From assembly GCA_009782515.1 (NCBI GenBank), contig WRIY01000021.1, positions 1 to 44,336 of the forward strand: a stretch of DNA of 44,336 bases, written 5' to 3'. A program made the translations under genes and the position numbers. The stretch is from Eubacteriaceae bacterium. Lineage in GTDB: Bacteria > Bacillota > Clostridia > Eubacteriales > Anaerofustaceae. Below, in pieces: positions 1-7,675 of the stretch (its first letter is position 1; each line of letters opens with the position of its first letter). Below the pieces are notes generated by a model. That model was not told where the DNA came from, searched no databases, and saw only the letters and a program-made list of their open reading frames with translations.

Positions 1-1
1 A

Positions 2-193
2 AAGAAAAAGCACAAAACAATTATAAAAAGCAATGCATTTATCGGCTGCCACGTAAGCCTTGTTGCCCCGGTTGAGATAGGGCAGGGAGCTTATATAGCA
101 GCAGGATCTACCATTACAAAGAACGTTGGCGACGGGCTGTTCGCAATAGCGCGCTCACGCCAGGAGAATAAACCTTTTCGGCCAATACCATAA
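2..193 (+). CDS. glmU: GlmU C-terminal end (partial at left edge)
   Basis: The reading frame enters from the left edge and ends at TAA 191-193, leaving 63 residues. They show the end of a left-handed β-helix built of hexapeptide repeats (segments like [16 protein letters not shown] and [11 protein letters not shown]), followed by the ARSRQENK-type tail seen at the end of bifunctional GlmU. GlmU makes UDP-N-acetylglucosamine from glucosamine-1-phosphate for cell-wall synthesis; the visible part belongs to the acetyltransferase domain. The next gene is prs, and a glmU-prs order is common in Gram-positive bacteria, which supports the call. Only the last part is visible, so a shorter acetyltransferase of the same fold cannot be strictly excluded. 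Confidence 0.9.
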   Translation, partial: KKKHKTIIKSNAFIGCHVSLVAPVEIGQGAYIAAGSTITKNVGDGLFAIARSRQENKPFRPIP

Positions 194-217
194 TACTTAT
201 ACTGGGGATGTGTTTTT

Positions 218-1204
218 ATGGCTTCTTCTTATTCAGATCTTATTATTTTATCAGGAAATGCAAACAGGGCGCTTGCTAAAAGCATAGCAGACCACCTTAG
301 CCTTCCGCTATGCGATGCTGTTATCACTGCCTTTGCAGACGGCGAGATCAGCGTCCGCATCGAAGAATCAATACGGGGCAAGGATATTTTTTTAGTTCAA
401 TACGGAATACGCGTTGGCGACACTCTCGACGAAACAAGAAGCGTCAATGACAACCTCATGGAGCTTCTCGTTCTTATCGATACCCTAAAAAGGGCGTCAG
501 CAGGACGCATAAACGTCGTTACGCCCTATTATGCCTATTGCCGCCAGGACAGAAAAGCTTCGCCCCGCGTGCCTATATCAGCTAAGCTTGTAGCCGATCT
601 AATTTCAGTTGCAGGCGCTGACCGCGTTCTGACGATAGATCTGCATTCAGACCAAATAATGGGCTTCTTTGACATTCCGGTGGACAGGCTTCATGCAATG
701 CCTATTATGGCTTCCTATATAATGAACCATGATTTTGACTTGAGCCGGCTTGTCGTAGTTGCCCCTGATATGGGCTCTGTTACGCGAAGCCGAAAGCTTG
801 CAGAAAGAATAGGCGTGCCAATAGCAATAATTGACAAAAGGCATGTTCAGGGCGTTGACAATGTTACTGAAGTTATGAGCATCATCGGGGATGTCAATGG
901 CAAGGATGTCATTATGATTGACGATATAATCGATACGGCGGGAACAGTTGTCAATAGCGCGTACAAGCTCAAGGAGTCAGGGGCTGAAAAAATATATGCA
1001 GCATGCACCCATGCGCTTTTGTCCGGCCCTGCAGTAGACAGGATTCGGGAATCCCCGATTGACAAGCTTGTTATTACAGACACCGTGCCGCTGCCCCAGT
1101 CGCGCGCCCTTGACAAGATTGAAGTTGTAAGCGTTGCAGAGCTCTTGTCAAAAGCAATTTACCGGATACACTCTGGAGCGGCAGTTTCAGTGCTGTTCGA
1201 ATAG
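218..1204 (+). CDS. prs: Ribose-phosphate pyrophosphokinase (PRPP synthetase)
   Basis: Transfers pyrophosphate from ATP to ribose-5-phosphate to make PRPP, the precursor of nucleotides, histidine and tryptophan. Family signatures are clear: RQDRK at residues 109-113, the DLHSDQIMGFF segment at 141-151, and the PRPP loop VIMIDDIIDTAGTV at 231-244. The ATG follows a GGGGATG ribosome site, 24 bases after glmU, suggesting one operon. At 328 residues it is longer than the usual ~315; about nine extra residues lie at 61-75, between the IFLVQ strand and VNDNLMELL, where most family members have a short STSAP-type loop. The transketolase genes follow closely and supply ribose-5-phosphate, so the local genes form a short pentose-phosphate-to-PRPP group. 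Confidence 0.96.
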   Translation: MASSYSDLIILSGNANRALAKSIADHLSLPLCDAVITAFADGEISVRIEESIRGKDIFLVQYGIRVGDTLDETRSVNDNLMELLVLIDTLKRASAGRINVVTPYYAYCRQDRKASPRVPISAKLVADLISVAGADRVLTIDLHSDQIMGFFDIPVDRLHAMPIMASYIMNHDFDLSRLVVVAPDMGSVTRSRKLAERIGVPIAIIDKRHVQGVDNVTEVMSIIGDVNGKDVIMIDDIIDTAGTVVNSAYKLKESGAEKIYAACTHALLSGPAVDRIRESPIDKLVITDTVPLPQSRALDKIEVVSVAELLSKAIYRIHSGAAVSVLFE

Positions 1205-1216
1205 AAAGGGTTGGCA

Positions 1217-2014
1217 TTGAATAGTAAACTTGAAGAAATAGCACTCGAGATGAGAAAAAACATCATCATGCAGCTGTACAGCGCGGGCTCGGGCCATCCG
1301 GGCGGAAGCCTCTCAGCAGCAGACATCATTGCATTCCTTTATTTTGAAGAAATGAATATCCCCAGTTTTTCAGACCCGAACCGGGACAGGTTTGTGCTCT
1401 CAAAAGGGCATGCTGCCCCGGCGCTCTACAGCGCGCTTGCCGAAAAGGGCTCTATCGATAAAGGCGAGCTTATAACTCTGAGAAAGCTCGGCTCCCGCCT
1501 GCAAGGCCACCCCAGCATGGGCATTGATGGCATTGAAGTTCCGACAGGCTCCCTGGGGCTGGGGCTTTCAGCTGCTGTAGGCATGGCTTTAGCTGCAAAG
1601 CTTGACGGCGCGCCTTACAGAACATACGCCCTATGCGGTGACGGCGAGATACAGGAAGGCATTGTCTGGGAAGCCCTTATGGCAGCCAGCCACTACGGCC
1701 TTGGCAGCCTCACTGTAATAGTAGACAACAATGGCCTTCAAATAGACGGGCCGGTTAGCGATGTCATGAGCCCGTACCCTATCGCCCAGAAAGCAATTGC
1801 ATTTGGCTTTGATGCATTCGAATGCAGCGGCCACAGCTTTGATTCCCTAAGGGAAGCTTTTGCAAAGGCAAAAGCTTCGCCAAAACCGGCTATGGTAATA
1901 GCTGAGACTGTGAAGGGCAAAGGCGTGGGGTTTATGGAAAACGATGTTGGCTGGCATGGAAAAGCACCAAACAAGGAAGAATACGAGCAGGCTATGGCCT
2001 GCCTGGAGGGATAG
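1217..2014 (+). CDS. Transketolase, N-terminal subunit
   Basis: First half of a split transketolase, which moves two-carbon units between sugar phosphates using thiamine diphosphate. The SGHPGG motif (about residues 25-30) and the thiamine-diphosphate/Mg motif GDGEIQEG (141-148) followed by DNNGLQIDG are visible. I chose the TTG at 1217, giving 265 residues, because GAAAGGG ends at 1210 and leaves a six-base spacer; the in-frame TTG at 1211 directly abuts that site. The C-terminal subunit starts immediately after the stop, so the two are surely made together. Split transketolases of this type are common in Clostridia, Thermotogae and archaea. Confidence 0.94.
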   Translation: MNSKLEEIALEMRKNIIMQLYSAGSGHPGGSLSAADIIAFLYFEEMNIPSFSDPNRDRFVLSKGHAAPALYSALAEKGSIDKGELITLRKLGSRLQGHPSMGIDGIEVPTGSLGLGLSAAVGMALAAKLDGAPYRTYALCGDGEIQEGIVWEALMAASHYGLGSLTVIVDNNGLQIDGPVSDVMSPYPIAQKAIAFGFDAFECSGHSFDSLREAFAKAKASPKPAMVIAETVKGKGVGFMENDVGWHGKAPNKEEYEQAMACLEG

Positions 2015-2956
2015 ATGGCAGACATTCCAACAAGGCAAGCATTCGGAGAGGCGCTATGCGAAATAGGCGAGTCTAACAGCCGCCTTATCGTGCTTGATGC
2101 AGACTTGGCAAGCGCGACAAGAACAGGGCTTTTCAGGGACAAGTTTCCTGAGCGCCATATAAACGCCGGCATAGCGGAAATGAACATGGTTGGCATGGCT
2201 GCGGGCCTTGCTGCATCCGGCAAAATTGCAGTTGCCTCTACATTTGCTGTGTTTGGCGCCGGAAGGGCCTATGAGGCTATCAGAAACATGGTTTGCTATC
2301 CAAAGCTGAACGTTAAAATTGCCTGCACCCACGCAGGCCTTGGCGTCGGCGAGGATGGCGCAACCCACCAAATGCTCGAAGACATTGCCCTTATGAATGC
2401 CCTGCCCAACATGCGCGTGCTTGTGCCGGCTGACGCGGCAGAAGCGCGGCAAATGGCTTATGAAGCAATCAACAGCGAAGGACCGTTTTATATCAGGCTC
2501 GCCAGGCAGCCTTCAGAAACGATATATGATGATACCTACAGGCTTGAGCCTTCCGGCGGCATTGACGTAATAAAAGATGGCGATGACGCTGCGATTGTTG
2601 CCTGCGGCACCATGGTGGCAAAGTCGCTTGAGGCAGCCGGCATTCTTGCACGGGACGGAATAAGCTGTGCGGTGCTGAACTTTTCCCAGATAAAGCCATT
2701 TGACAGCTTTAACCTTATTGCTTATGCAAAGAAGGCAAAAGCAATTGTAACTGCGGAAGAGCACTCCCTAAAAGGCGGGCTGCATTCAATAGTGGCCTCC
2801 GAGCTGGCAGAGCTGCACCCGACTTATGTGCTTGGCGTTGGCGTAGACGATAAATTTGGTTCAAGCGGGCCACCCGATGAGCTCTTTGAGTCATACGCCA
2901 TCACATCCGCTGATATAGCCGAAAAGGTTCGCCTTGCCCTCAGAAAGCTTATTTAG
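2015..2956 (+). CDS. Transketolase, C-terminal subunit
   Basis: Second half of the split transketolase, 313 residues, carrying the pyrimidine-binding domain and the C-terminal domain. The motif GIAEMNMVG around residues 52-60 contains the glutamate (E55) that activates thiamine diphosphate; most relatives read GIAEQNM. The ATG directly abuts the stop of the N-terminal subunit and uses a GGAGGG site four bases upstream, inside that gene. The two products are expected to form an α2β2 enzyme linking glycolytic intermediates and ribose-5-phosphate. 1-deoxyxylulose-5-phosphate synthase has related domains, but it is a single ~620-residue chain, so the separate subunits favour transketolase. Confidence 0.94.
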   Translation: MADIPTRQAFGEALCEIGESNSRLIVLDADLASATRTGLFRDKFPERHINAGIAEMNMVGMAAGLAASGKIAVASTFAVFGAGRAYEAIRNMVCYPKLNVKIACTHAGLGVGEDGATHQMLEDIALMNALPNMRVLVPADAAEARQMAYEAINSEGPFYIRLARQPSETIYDDTYRLEPSGGIDVIKDGDDAAIVACGTMVAKSLEAAGILARDGISCAVLNFSQIKPFDSFNLIAYAKKAKAIVTAEEHSLKGGLHSIVASELAELHPTYVLGVGVDDKFGSSGPPDELFESYAITSADIAEKVRLALRKLI

Positions 2957-3011
2957 CCAGGCTGGCTGCAAAGGGCGCAAATGAATATCAAGTAAAGGAA
3001 GCAATCCAGTT

Positions 3012-3362
3012 ATGACTTATGCATATATAGTTTTGGCAGGCGATATGGAATTGGATACAAGCGATTTTATTGACTATCCCGATGCGGTGGTATTGACTGA
3101 ATACTCAAGCGATGAAGACAGGCCAGTCCTCATTGCAGCGCTGGACAATATGAAAACAGGGGACATCTTGCTAGTGCGCTCCTTTACTGATTTAGGCATG
3201 AGCGCCATGGACCTTATTGACCTTTCGCTAGAGGCAGAAAACAAAAGCATCAGAGTCTTTTCTGTGCTCGAAGGGTTCTCTGATCTTGACATAACGAAAA
3301 TAAGGCATATGGATACTGAAGCAAAAATAGAGCAGGAATCATCAAAACACTTCCGCCTCTAA
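3012..3362 (+). CDS. Small protein resembling a serine-recombinase catalytic domain without its active site
   Basis: A 116-residue protein whose middle (about 34-86) follows the pattern of the resolvase/invertase N-terminal domain: an arginine-containing turn (DRPVL, R37), a GDILLVRSF strand where resolvases have GDVLVVKKLDRLGR, then a helix SAMDLIDL and a VFSVLEGFSD strand. The catalytic set is gone: the early nucleophile serine is replaced in the VLAGD strand, and the DRLGR motif reads TDLGM (59-63), losing Asp, Arg and Arg. There is no DNA-binding C-terminal domain. It follows the transketolase genes by 55 bases. It may be a domesticated, non-catalytic dimerisation module. The homology is by eye; an unrelated small α/β protein is possible. 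Confidence 0.55.
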   Translation: MTYAYIVLAGDMELDTSDFIDYPDAVVLTEYSSDEDRPVLIAALDNMKTGDILLVRSFTDLGMSAMDLIDLSLEAENKSIRVFSVLEGFSDLDITKIRHMDTEAKIEQESSKHFRL

Positions 3363-3404
3363 GCAATTATTAAGCCTTATGTGAATATCTTTTTAATCAC
3401 AGTT

Positions 3405-3447
3405 AAAAAAGCCTTATTTTGGCTTAAAAGCCAAAATAGGCTTTTTT
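3405..3447 (+). terminator. Rho-independent terminator after the prs/transketolase operon
   Basis: The arms GCCTTATTTTGGCTT (3411-3425) and AAGCCAAAATAGGC (3428-3441) pair almost perfectly, with one unpaired base, and are followed by six T. Flanking A and T runs make it usable in both directions. The stretch 3448-3678 between it and the next promoter holds no convincing gene. Confidence 0.88.
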
Positions 3448-3678
3448 GTAGATATCAGCAAAAGCTAAAATGCCGGGCAATCTTTGAATATGATTAGAGG
3501 CATTAGCTCCCTGGCCTTTCGTGCGAACATTTTATTTATATATCTGGCTTCCAGTATTAAAACACCCTTAGACAGCCGTCTTCTGACTATATGAGGAAAT
3601 AATGGCATTAATATCAAAGCCTATACTATTTCTGGTAAACCTATGCAAAATTAATAAAAAATGATCGTTTTGGGCCGA

Positions 3679-3707
3679 TTGACGTAAAATGCCAATTATT
3701 TTATACT
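3679..3707 (+). promoter_or_regulatory. Strong σA-type promoter for the surface-protein gene
   Basis: TTGACG (3679-3684) and TATACT (3702-3707) are separated by exactly 17 bases. Transcription would start near 3714, giving a leader of about 37 bases before the small leader ORF at 3751. Confidence 0.8.
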
Positions 3708-3750
3708 GCAATCAGCTTATTGATGCATAAATCGACCAGAGGGAGATATT

Positions 3751-3783
3751 ATGGCAAATGAAATAGCCAGAAGCAAATACTGA
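3751..3783 (+). CDS. Ten-codon leader ORF (MANEIARSKY) coupled to the next gene
   Basis: An ATG with a strong GAGGGAGA ribosome site at 3739-3746 opens a frame of only ten codons, ending in TGA at 3781-3783. One base later comes the ATG of the surface-protein gene (3785), which has no ribosome site of its own. The simplest reading is that ribosomes load on the leader ORF and re-initiate on the main gene, so the leader controls its translation. The peptide has no special run of one amino acid and no evident attenuator, so regulation by charged tRNA is not indicated. It could also simply be the best ribosome site with an unlucky frame break, for example a base change relative to an older start. 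Confidence 0.55.
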   Translation: MANEIARSKY

Positions 3784-3784
3784 A

Positions 3785-4609
3785 ATGGCAAGGCAAATAA
3801 TTGCATTTATAGCATTTTCACTCATTCTCTGTTCAGCGATTCCACCAACAGCAAATGCTTCCAGCCAGCAATATACTGTGCACGGAAGGATATTTGCTGA
3901 TGATACCCAACAGCCTGTGGCAGCAATAGCCCAGCTCGTCGGGCCGGATGGAAAAAACATAGGCCACCCTATAGCGGCTGCGCCAGATGGGCATATATCA
4001 ATAGCAAGCGCAAATCCAATGAGCCAGGCTATGCTCAAAGCGAGCATGCCGGGATACAAGACTGCATACAGCATGCCGTTTGATATAATAGGGCACACAG
4101 CTGGCATCTACCTCTTTTTAAAGCGTGATGCTGCAAGCCTGGAATACAGCCTTAGCTATGATGCTTCAGGCTCAGATGAAGGCAATGTGCCATCACAGCA
4201 AAAGCTCTTCCCCCCAACATCGCTGGCAACAGTGCTGGGCAATACAGGCAGCCTGTCAAAAGCAGGCCATGAATTTGCCGGATGGCGATCAAGCGAGGAC
4301 ATGAGAGTGTATAAGGCCGGCGACCAAATAGCTATTTTATCTGACACGGTGCTTAGCCCTGTCTGGAAACCGGCAAGAGCAGGCCAGGCTGCAAAGCTGC
4401 CAGCCAGCGAGCTGCCGACTGCGGGCCTAACAATAAGCGACTTGCCTGAACCTTCTAAGCAATCCGGCGATCCCGGCAGCGAAAGCAGTGAAGGGCCAGA
4501 TGCCGGCAACCCGCAAACAGGCGATACCGGCAAGCTTGCAACGTATGCAGGCATTGCAGTGGCAAGCGGCGCAGTGGGCATAGCTGCCTACAAGCGCAAA
4601 AGGGAGTAA
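3785..4609 (+). CDS. Cell-wall-anchored surface protein with InlB-type repeat and NPQTG sorting signal
   Basis: 274 residues. A signal peptide at 1-25 (hydrophobic IIAFIAFSLILCSA, cleavage likely after TANA) is followed by a carboxypeptidase-regulatory-like β-sandwich segment (about 28-110). Next comes a Listeria-Bacteroides/InlB B-type repeat (about 118-198: YSLSYDASG, TVLGNTGSLSKAGHEFAGW, YKAGDQI, LSPVW), then a Ser/Pro/Glu-rich stalk. The end has a sorting signal: NPQTGD at about 242, a hydrophobic span, and the basic tail KRKRE. It is therefore expected to be secreted and covalently attached to peptidoglycan by a sortase. Translation appears to depend on the leader ORF just upstream. No sortase gene lies in the window. 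The ligand is unknown; InlB-type repeats are common in adhesins. Confidence 0.85.
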   Translation: MARQIIAFIAFSLILCSAIPPTANASSQQYTVHGRIFADDTQQPVAAIAQLVGPDGKNIGHPIAAAPDGHISIASANPMSQAMLKASMPGYKTAYSMPFDIIGHTAGIYLFLKRDAASLEYSLSYDASGSDEGNVPSQQKLFPPTSLATVLGNTGSLSKAGHEFAGWRSSEDMRVYKAGDQIAILSDTVLSPVWKPARAGQAAKLPASELPTAGLTISDLPEPSKQSGDPGSESSEGPDAGNPQTGDTGKLATYAGIAVASGAVGIAAYKRKRE

Positions 4610-4672
4610 CAGCATTTAGCACACTATCTAGCCGTCAGACTGCCCCCCATTTGTCTGTTTCGGCTCTTTTTC

Positions 4673-4714
4673 AAGCCAAGAGCTGCATGAGCAAAGCAGC
4701 CCTTGGCTTTCTTT
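4673..4714 (+). terminator. Terminator-like hairpin after the surface-protein gene
   Basis: AAGCCAAG (4673-4680) with AGCTGC pairs with GCAGC and CTTGGCTT (to about 4709), followed by TTCTTT. It separates the surface-protein gene from the RepL-like gene. Confidence 0.65.
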
Positions 4715-4781
4715 GGATATGCACAGATTTGCAAATCGAAAATATTATAAAATGAGCCACTTTTGCTTGATTGGAGGCAAC

Positions 4782-5204
4782 ATGAGCGCAAATAGCAACG
4801 ATAATGCCAGCACAAACCCTTTTAAAGCAGCAGATCGCCAGATCGCATTTTCTGATTACCTTAATTGCCTGCTTGCTTATAAGGGGCTGCCTACAAGCCT
4901 GGCTGCAATCCTGGAAGAGCTTTTAAAATACCCGGTTTATGTTGCAAGCGAGGAGCCTACGCAGCTGCTGTTTTTAAATATGGCGCTAAAGCAGCAGATA
5001 GCAGAACAGACTGGCAAAACCGTAAAAAGGGTTGAGCAGGTCGTAACGAAGCTTGTGAAGGCAGGCATGCTTATTCGGGTTACTCCGGCAACTTACCAGA
5101 TTAACAGCGATTTCTTCGGCTTTGCCTCTGTAGCAAGCCTGACAGGCTTAAAGATGGAAATAGACTTTAAAACAAACGAATTCAAAGCTACATTTGAGCC
5201 CTAG
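4782..5204 (+). CDS. RepL-like winged-helix protein
   Basis: 140 residues. The ATG at 4782 has TGGAGG five bases upstream; an upstream in-frame ATG at 4713 lacks such a site. The centre (about 70-115) reads as a winged helix: a recognition segment QIAEQTGKTVKRVEQVVTKLVKAG followed by the wing MLIRVTPATYQINSDFFGF. The order and the YQINSDFFG ending resemble the RepL family of Firmicute plasmid replication proteins, whose chromosomal relatives occur as stand-alone regulators. No plasmid genes or origin-like repeats are seen nearby, so a regulatory role is more likely than replication. Its stop codon overlaps the stop of the convergent metallo-β-lactamase-fold gene in one CTAG. Function is inferred from fold pattern only. 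Confidence 0.6.
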   Translation: MSANSNDNASTNPFKAADRQIAFSDYLNCLLAYKGLPTSLAAILEELLKYPVYVASEEPTQLLFLNMALKQQIAEQTGKTVKRVEQVVTKLVKAGMLIRVTPATYQINSDFFGFASVASLTGLKMEIDFKTNEFKATFEP

Positions 5205-5977
5205 GCATAAACCCCCTCTCCGTGCTTTGGCGCTATGGCGCCTATCCCAAGAGCGCTTATGGCTTCTATAGCCGCTTTTGTGCCTACACAGCGCGATATC
5301 GGCGGAAACGCGTCATCAAAGTGGCTAAGCATAACCTTTTTCGGCATTGCCTGCTTTACCAGCGCCATGGCTGGGCTCAGATTGTCAGAGTATCCCTGGT
5401 AAGCAAGCACAAGCAGATCAGCCCCTGGCCTAATGGCATTATTCGCTTTTTTTGGCAAGCTGCCTAAAACATCAATTCGTTTGCCTCCTATGGCAAACTC
5501 ATAAGCAACAGCCTCCCCCCTCTCCGGAAAAGAAAGATGCTTCCTTGTGATAGCAAATGCTTCTTTTAGCCGCTTTTCGCGCACAGCCCTTGCGAGCGTT
5601 TGCACCCCGAGAGACAGCGGGAATTTCGCATGTGGCGATCTGTATGGAAGTGCTGTTGCAAAACCTAAATCAATAATCTCCCCCGGCCTTATTTCCCTGA
5701 CCCGATCTGTATTGGCAAACTGCCTTTTTATTGATTTCGCGGCTGCTTTTGTTGCGTAGCAGACTGCCTGGCTGGATGCGAGGAGGCCATGTATGCCTGA
5801 TATGTGATCAAAGTGCCCATGGGTAGCAAATATTGCTTGTAGGCTTTGATGCTCCTCCAGTTCAATATTCCTAGGAGGATTGACAATCGGAGAAAAAGGA
5901 TCAACGGCAAGCAAATTTACACCGTCTGCTTCAATTATTATACTTGCGCAGCCCATCCATTTAACTTTTATGCGCAA
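5201..5977 (-). CDS. Metallo-β-lactamase-fold hydrolase (UlaG-like)
   Basis: 258 residues. The metal-binding motif HGHFDH lies at 53-58, preceded by strands MGCASIIIEADGVNLLAVDPF, and later metal-ligand candidates are SPHAK near 115 and LSHFDD near 220. This short layout matches the UlaG-like/YtkL-like group of MBL-fold hydrolases, which act on varied small substrates including lactones and phosphoesters. There is no signal peptide, so it is cytoplasmic. It is convergent with the RepL-like gene and their stop codons overlap by four bases (CTAG); no terminator lies between them. The substrate cannot be told from sequence. Confidence 0.85.
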   Translation of the reverse strand: MRIKVKWMGCASIIIEADGVNLLAVDPFSPIVNPPRNIELEEHQSLQAIFATHGHFDHISGIHGLLASSQAVCYATKAAAKSIKRQFANTDRVREIRPGEIIDLGFATALPYRSPHAKFPLSLGVQTLARAVREKRLKEAFAITRKHLSFPERGEAVAYEFAIGGKRIDVLGSLPKKANNAIRPGADLLVLAYQGYSDNLSPAMALVKQAMPKKVMLSHFDDAFPPISRCVGTKAAIEAISALGIGAIAPKHGEGVYA

Positions 5978-6222
5978 AGCGCCCTTCTTTCTGCAAGCTA
6001 TAAGATTCTTACAGCCTTGCCAGTTTATTCAATAGTTCAGCTATTCAGCATTTTGTCAAAATTTTTTATTGCAAAAATGGGTAAAATATTAGAAAATTAG
6101 GCTTAAATGAGTATGCTGCTGTTTTTTGCATATATAGTCTCCACAGAAAATTAATGATAAACGCCTGTTATTTTGAAATAATCGTTGAAATTGAAGGTAA
6201 ATTATACTAATATAGGTTCAGA

Positions 6223-7602
6223 ATGGATAATAGGAAATCTTTAGGGATTAGCAAGCTTCTCCACCGATTAGCACGTTTTATTGTAGGCGTTGCCATTACT
6301 GCTGTTATATGTTTTATTTCAATAAATTTGGCACCCGGAGACCCAGTAAAATCCGCGATTGATCTTGATATCTATCCCGTGCCATTTGAGCTTGGCCTTA
6401 GCGCAAGCTATATACGCGACGAAGGCATGTATTACGCGCATTGCGTGTACCCCGATACAGAGCTTCCAAACATAGACAGCACTATTGAGGCAATTGTCAA
6501 GGATTTTGAAGCCGCTGCCTACGATGAATACTTAAGCAGCAGGCAAGAAGGCCATACAGGCAAAGCCTCTTTTGCAATGCAGTGCAAAACCTATTCTATT
6601 GCCAATGGATTTGGCGTTGTCCTGATTGATGGCACTTATACTGACAGTATATCAGAAAGCCCAAAAGACTACTTTCGATCTCTGCATGTTGATCTAAACA
6701 ATGATCGGATTATTGCGCTGCCCGAGCTTTACGACCTCACGCGCGAAAAATCGCTGCTTGAGATAATTGAAAGGCAAGCCCTAAATTATTACCCACATAT
6801 CGAGATTTCGCTAAACAGGCGTGATTTTGATTCGATTGCGATACTTACCGACGGATTGTCACTTGCTATTGAACGAGGCAAGTATTTGCCAGCAAGCGAA
6901 GGCCCTATTTCAATAACTGTGCCATACCAGGTCATTGGCGATCTGATCATTGCCTCTCCGCTAACTGTTGAAAAGCGCGACTATTCGTATATTGACCCGA
7001 ATAAAAAAGTAATTGCCCTTACTTTTGATGACGGCCCGTCTGATCATACACTTAGACTCGTAGACGTGCTTAGAAGGCATAATGCAAAAGGCTCATTCTT
7101 CGTGCTTGGATCGCAAATCAAAAATTACCATGAGACGCTAAGAAAAGTTGATGAGGCAGGCTACCAGGTCCTTGGGCACTCCTGGTCCCACAGAAACTTG
7201 ACGCAGCTTTCAAAAGACGAGATTCGCCAAGACTCTTTGCTGACAAGCATGGCAATCTATCGCGCAACAGGCAGGGTGCCGCGCTATATAAGGCCGCCTT
7301 ATGGCTCATATAATGATACTGTTAGGGAAGCATGCCATGATATAGGCATCTCCCTTGTCAATTGGAATGTTGACACAGAAGACTGGAAGAGCAGAAATGT
7401 CGATTCGATTGTAGCTGAAGTAGCAAGAAGCGCTAGGGATGGCTGCATTGTCCTCTTCCACGACATCTACCCTACGACTGTGGAAGCGATTGAAATCATT
7501 GTACCGGAGCTAGTGCGCCAAGGTTACCAGTTATTGACTGTAGATGAGCTGCTGCACCACAAACATGGGGAAGTGGTTCCTGGAAAACTATATTTTAACT
7601 AG
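6223..7602 (+). CDS. Membrane-anchored polysaccharide deacetylase with RsiV/DUF3298-type domain (PdaC-like)
   Basis: 459 residues. An N-terminal membrane anchor (about 18-38) is followed by a DUF4163/DUF3298-type extracellular region (about 55-245), then a NodB deacetylase domain (about 258-450). Catalytic and metal motifs are complete: TFDDGPS 267-273, HSWSH with H319 and H323, RPPYG 357-361, NWNVDTEDW, and LFHD 411-414. The same arrangement is found in Bacillus subtilis PdaC, which deacetylates N-acetylmuramic acid of peptidoglycan and contributes to lysozyme resistance. The ATG has only a weak AGG upstream; a TTGAAA/TAATAT pair (6185-6213, 17-base spacer) could be its promoter. It ends in a strong terminator. 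A different glycan substrate is possible. Confidence 0.9.
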   Translation: MDNRKSLGISKLLHRLARFIVGVAITAVICFISINLAPGDPVKSAIDLDIYPVPFELGLSASYIRDEGMYYAHCVYPDTELPNIDSTIEAIVKDFEAAAYDEYLSSRQEGHTGKASFAMQCKTYSIANGFGVVLIDGTYTDSISESPKDYFRSLHVDLNNDRIIALPELYDLTREKSLLEIIERQALNYYPHIEISLNRRDFDSIAILTDGLSLAIERGKYLPASEGPISITVPYQVIGDLIIASPLTVEKRDYSYIDPNKKVIALTFDDGPSDHTLRLVDVLRRHNAKGSFFVLGSQIKNYHETLRKVDEAGYQVLGHSWSHRNLTQLSKDEIRQDSLLTSMAIYRATGRVPRYIRPPYGSYNDTVREACHDIGISLVNWNVDTEDWKSRNVDSIVAEVARSARDGCIVLFHDIYPTTVEAIEIIVPELVRQGYQLLTVDELLHHKHGEVVPGKLYFN

Positions 7603-7620
7603 CGGCAAAATAAATTGGAA

Positions 7621-7647
7621 GGCGGGTGAAAACCCGCCGTTTTTTTG
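7621..7647 (+). terminator. Rho-independent terminator after the deacetylase gene
   Basis: GGCGGGT (7621-7627), loop GAAA, ACCCGCC, then G and seven T. It lies between this gene and the convergent membrane-protein gene. Confidence 0.95.
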
Positions 7648-7675
7648 ATAAAATGCATGCATGGCATAAGCGCAT

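Noticed and set aside
1738-2223. 161-residue open frame antisense to the transketolase genes
   Set aside because: It covers the junction of two certain genes and has no ribosome site or domain.
3012-3362. Active site-specific recombinase or mobile element
   Set aside because: Catalytic residues and DNA-binding domain are missing, and there are no inverted repeats or target duplications around it.
4782-5204. Plasmid replication module
   Set aside because: Only a RepL-like winged helix is seen; no iterons, partition or mobilisation genes are nearby, and the flanks are chromosomal.
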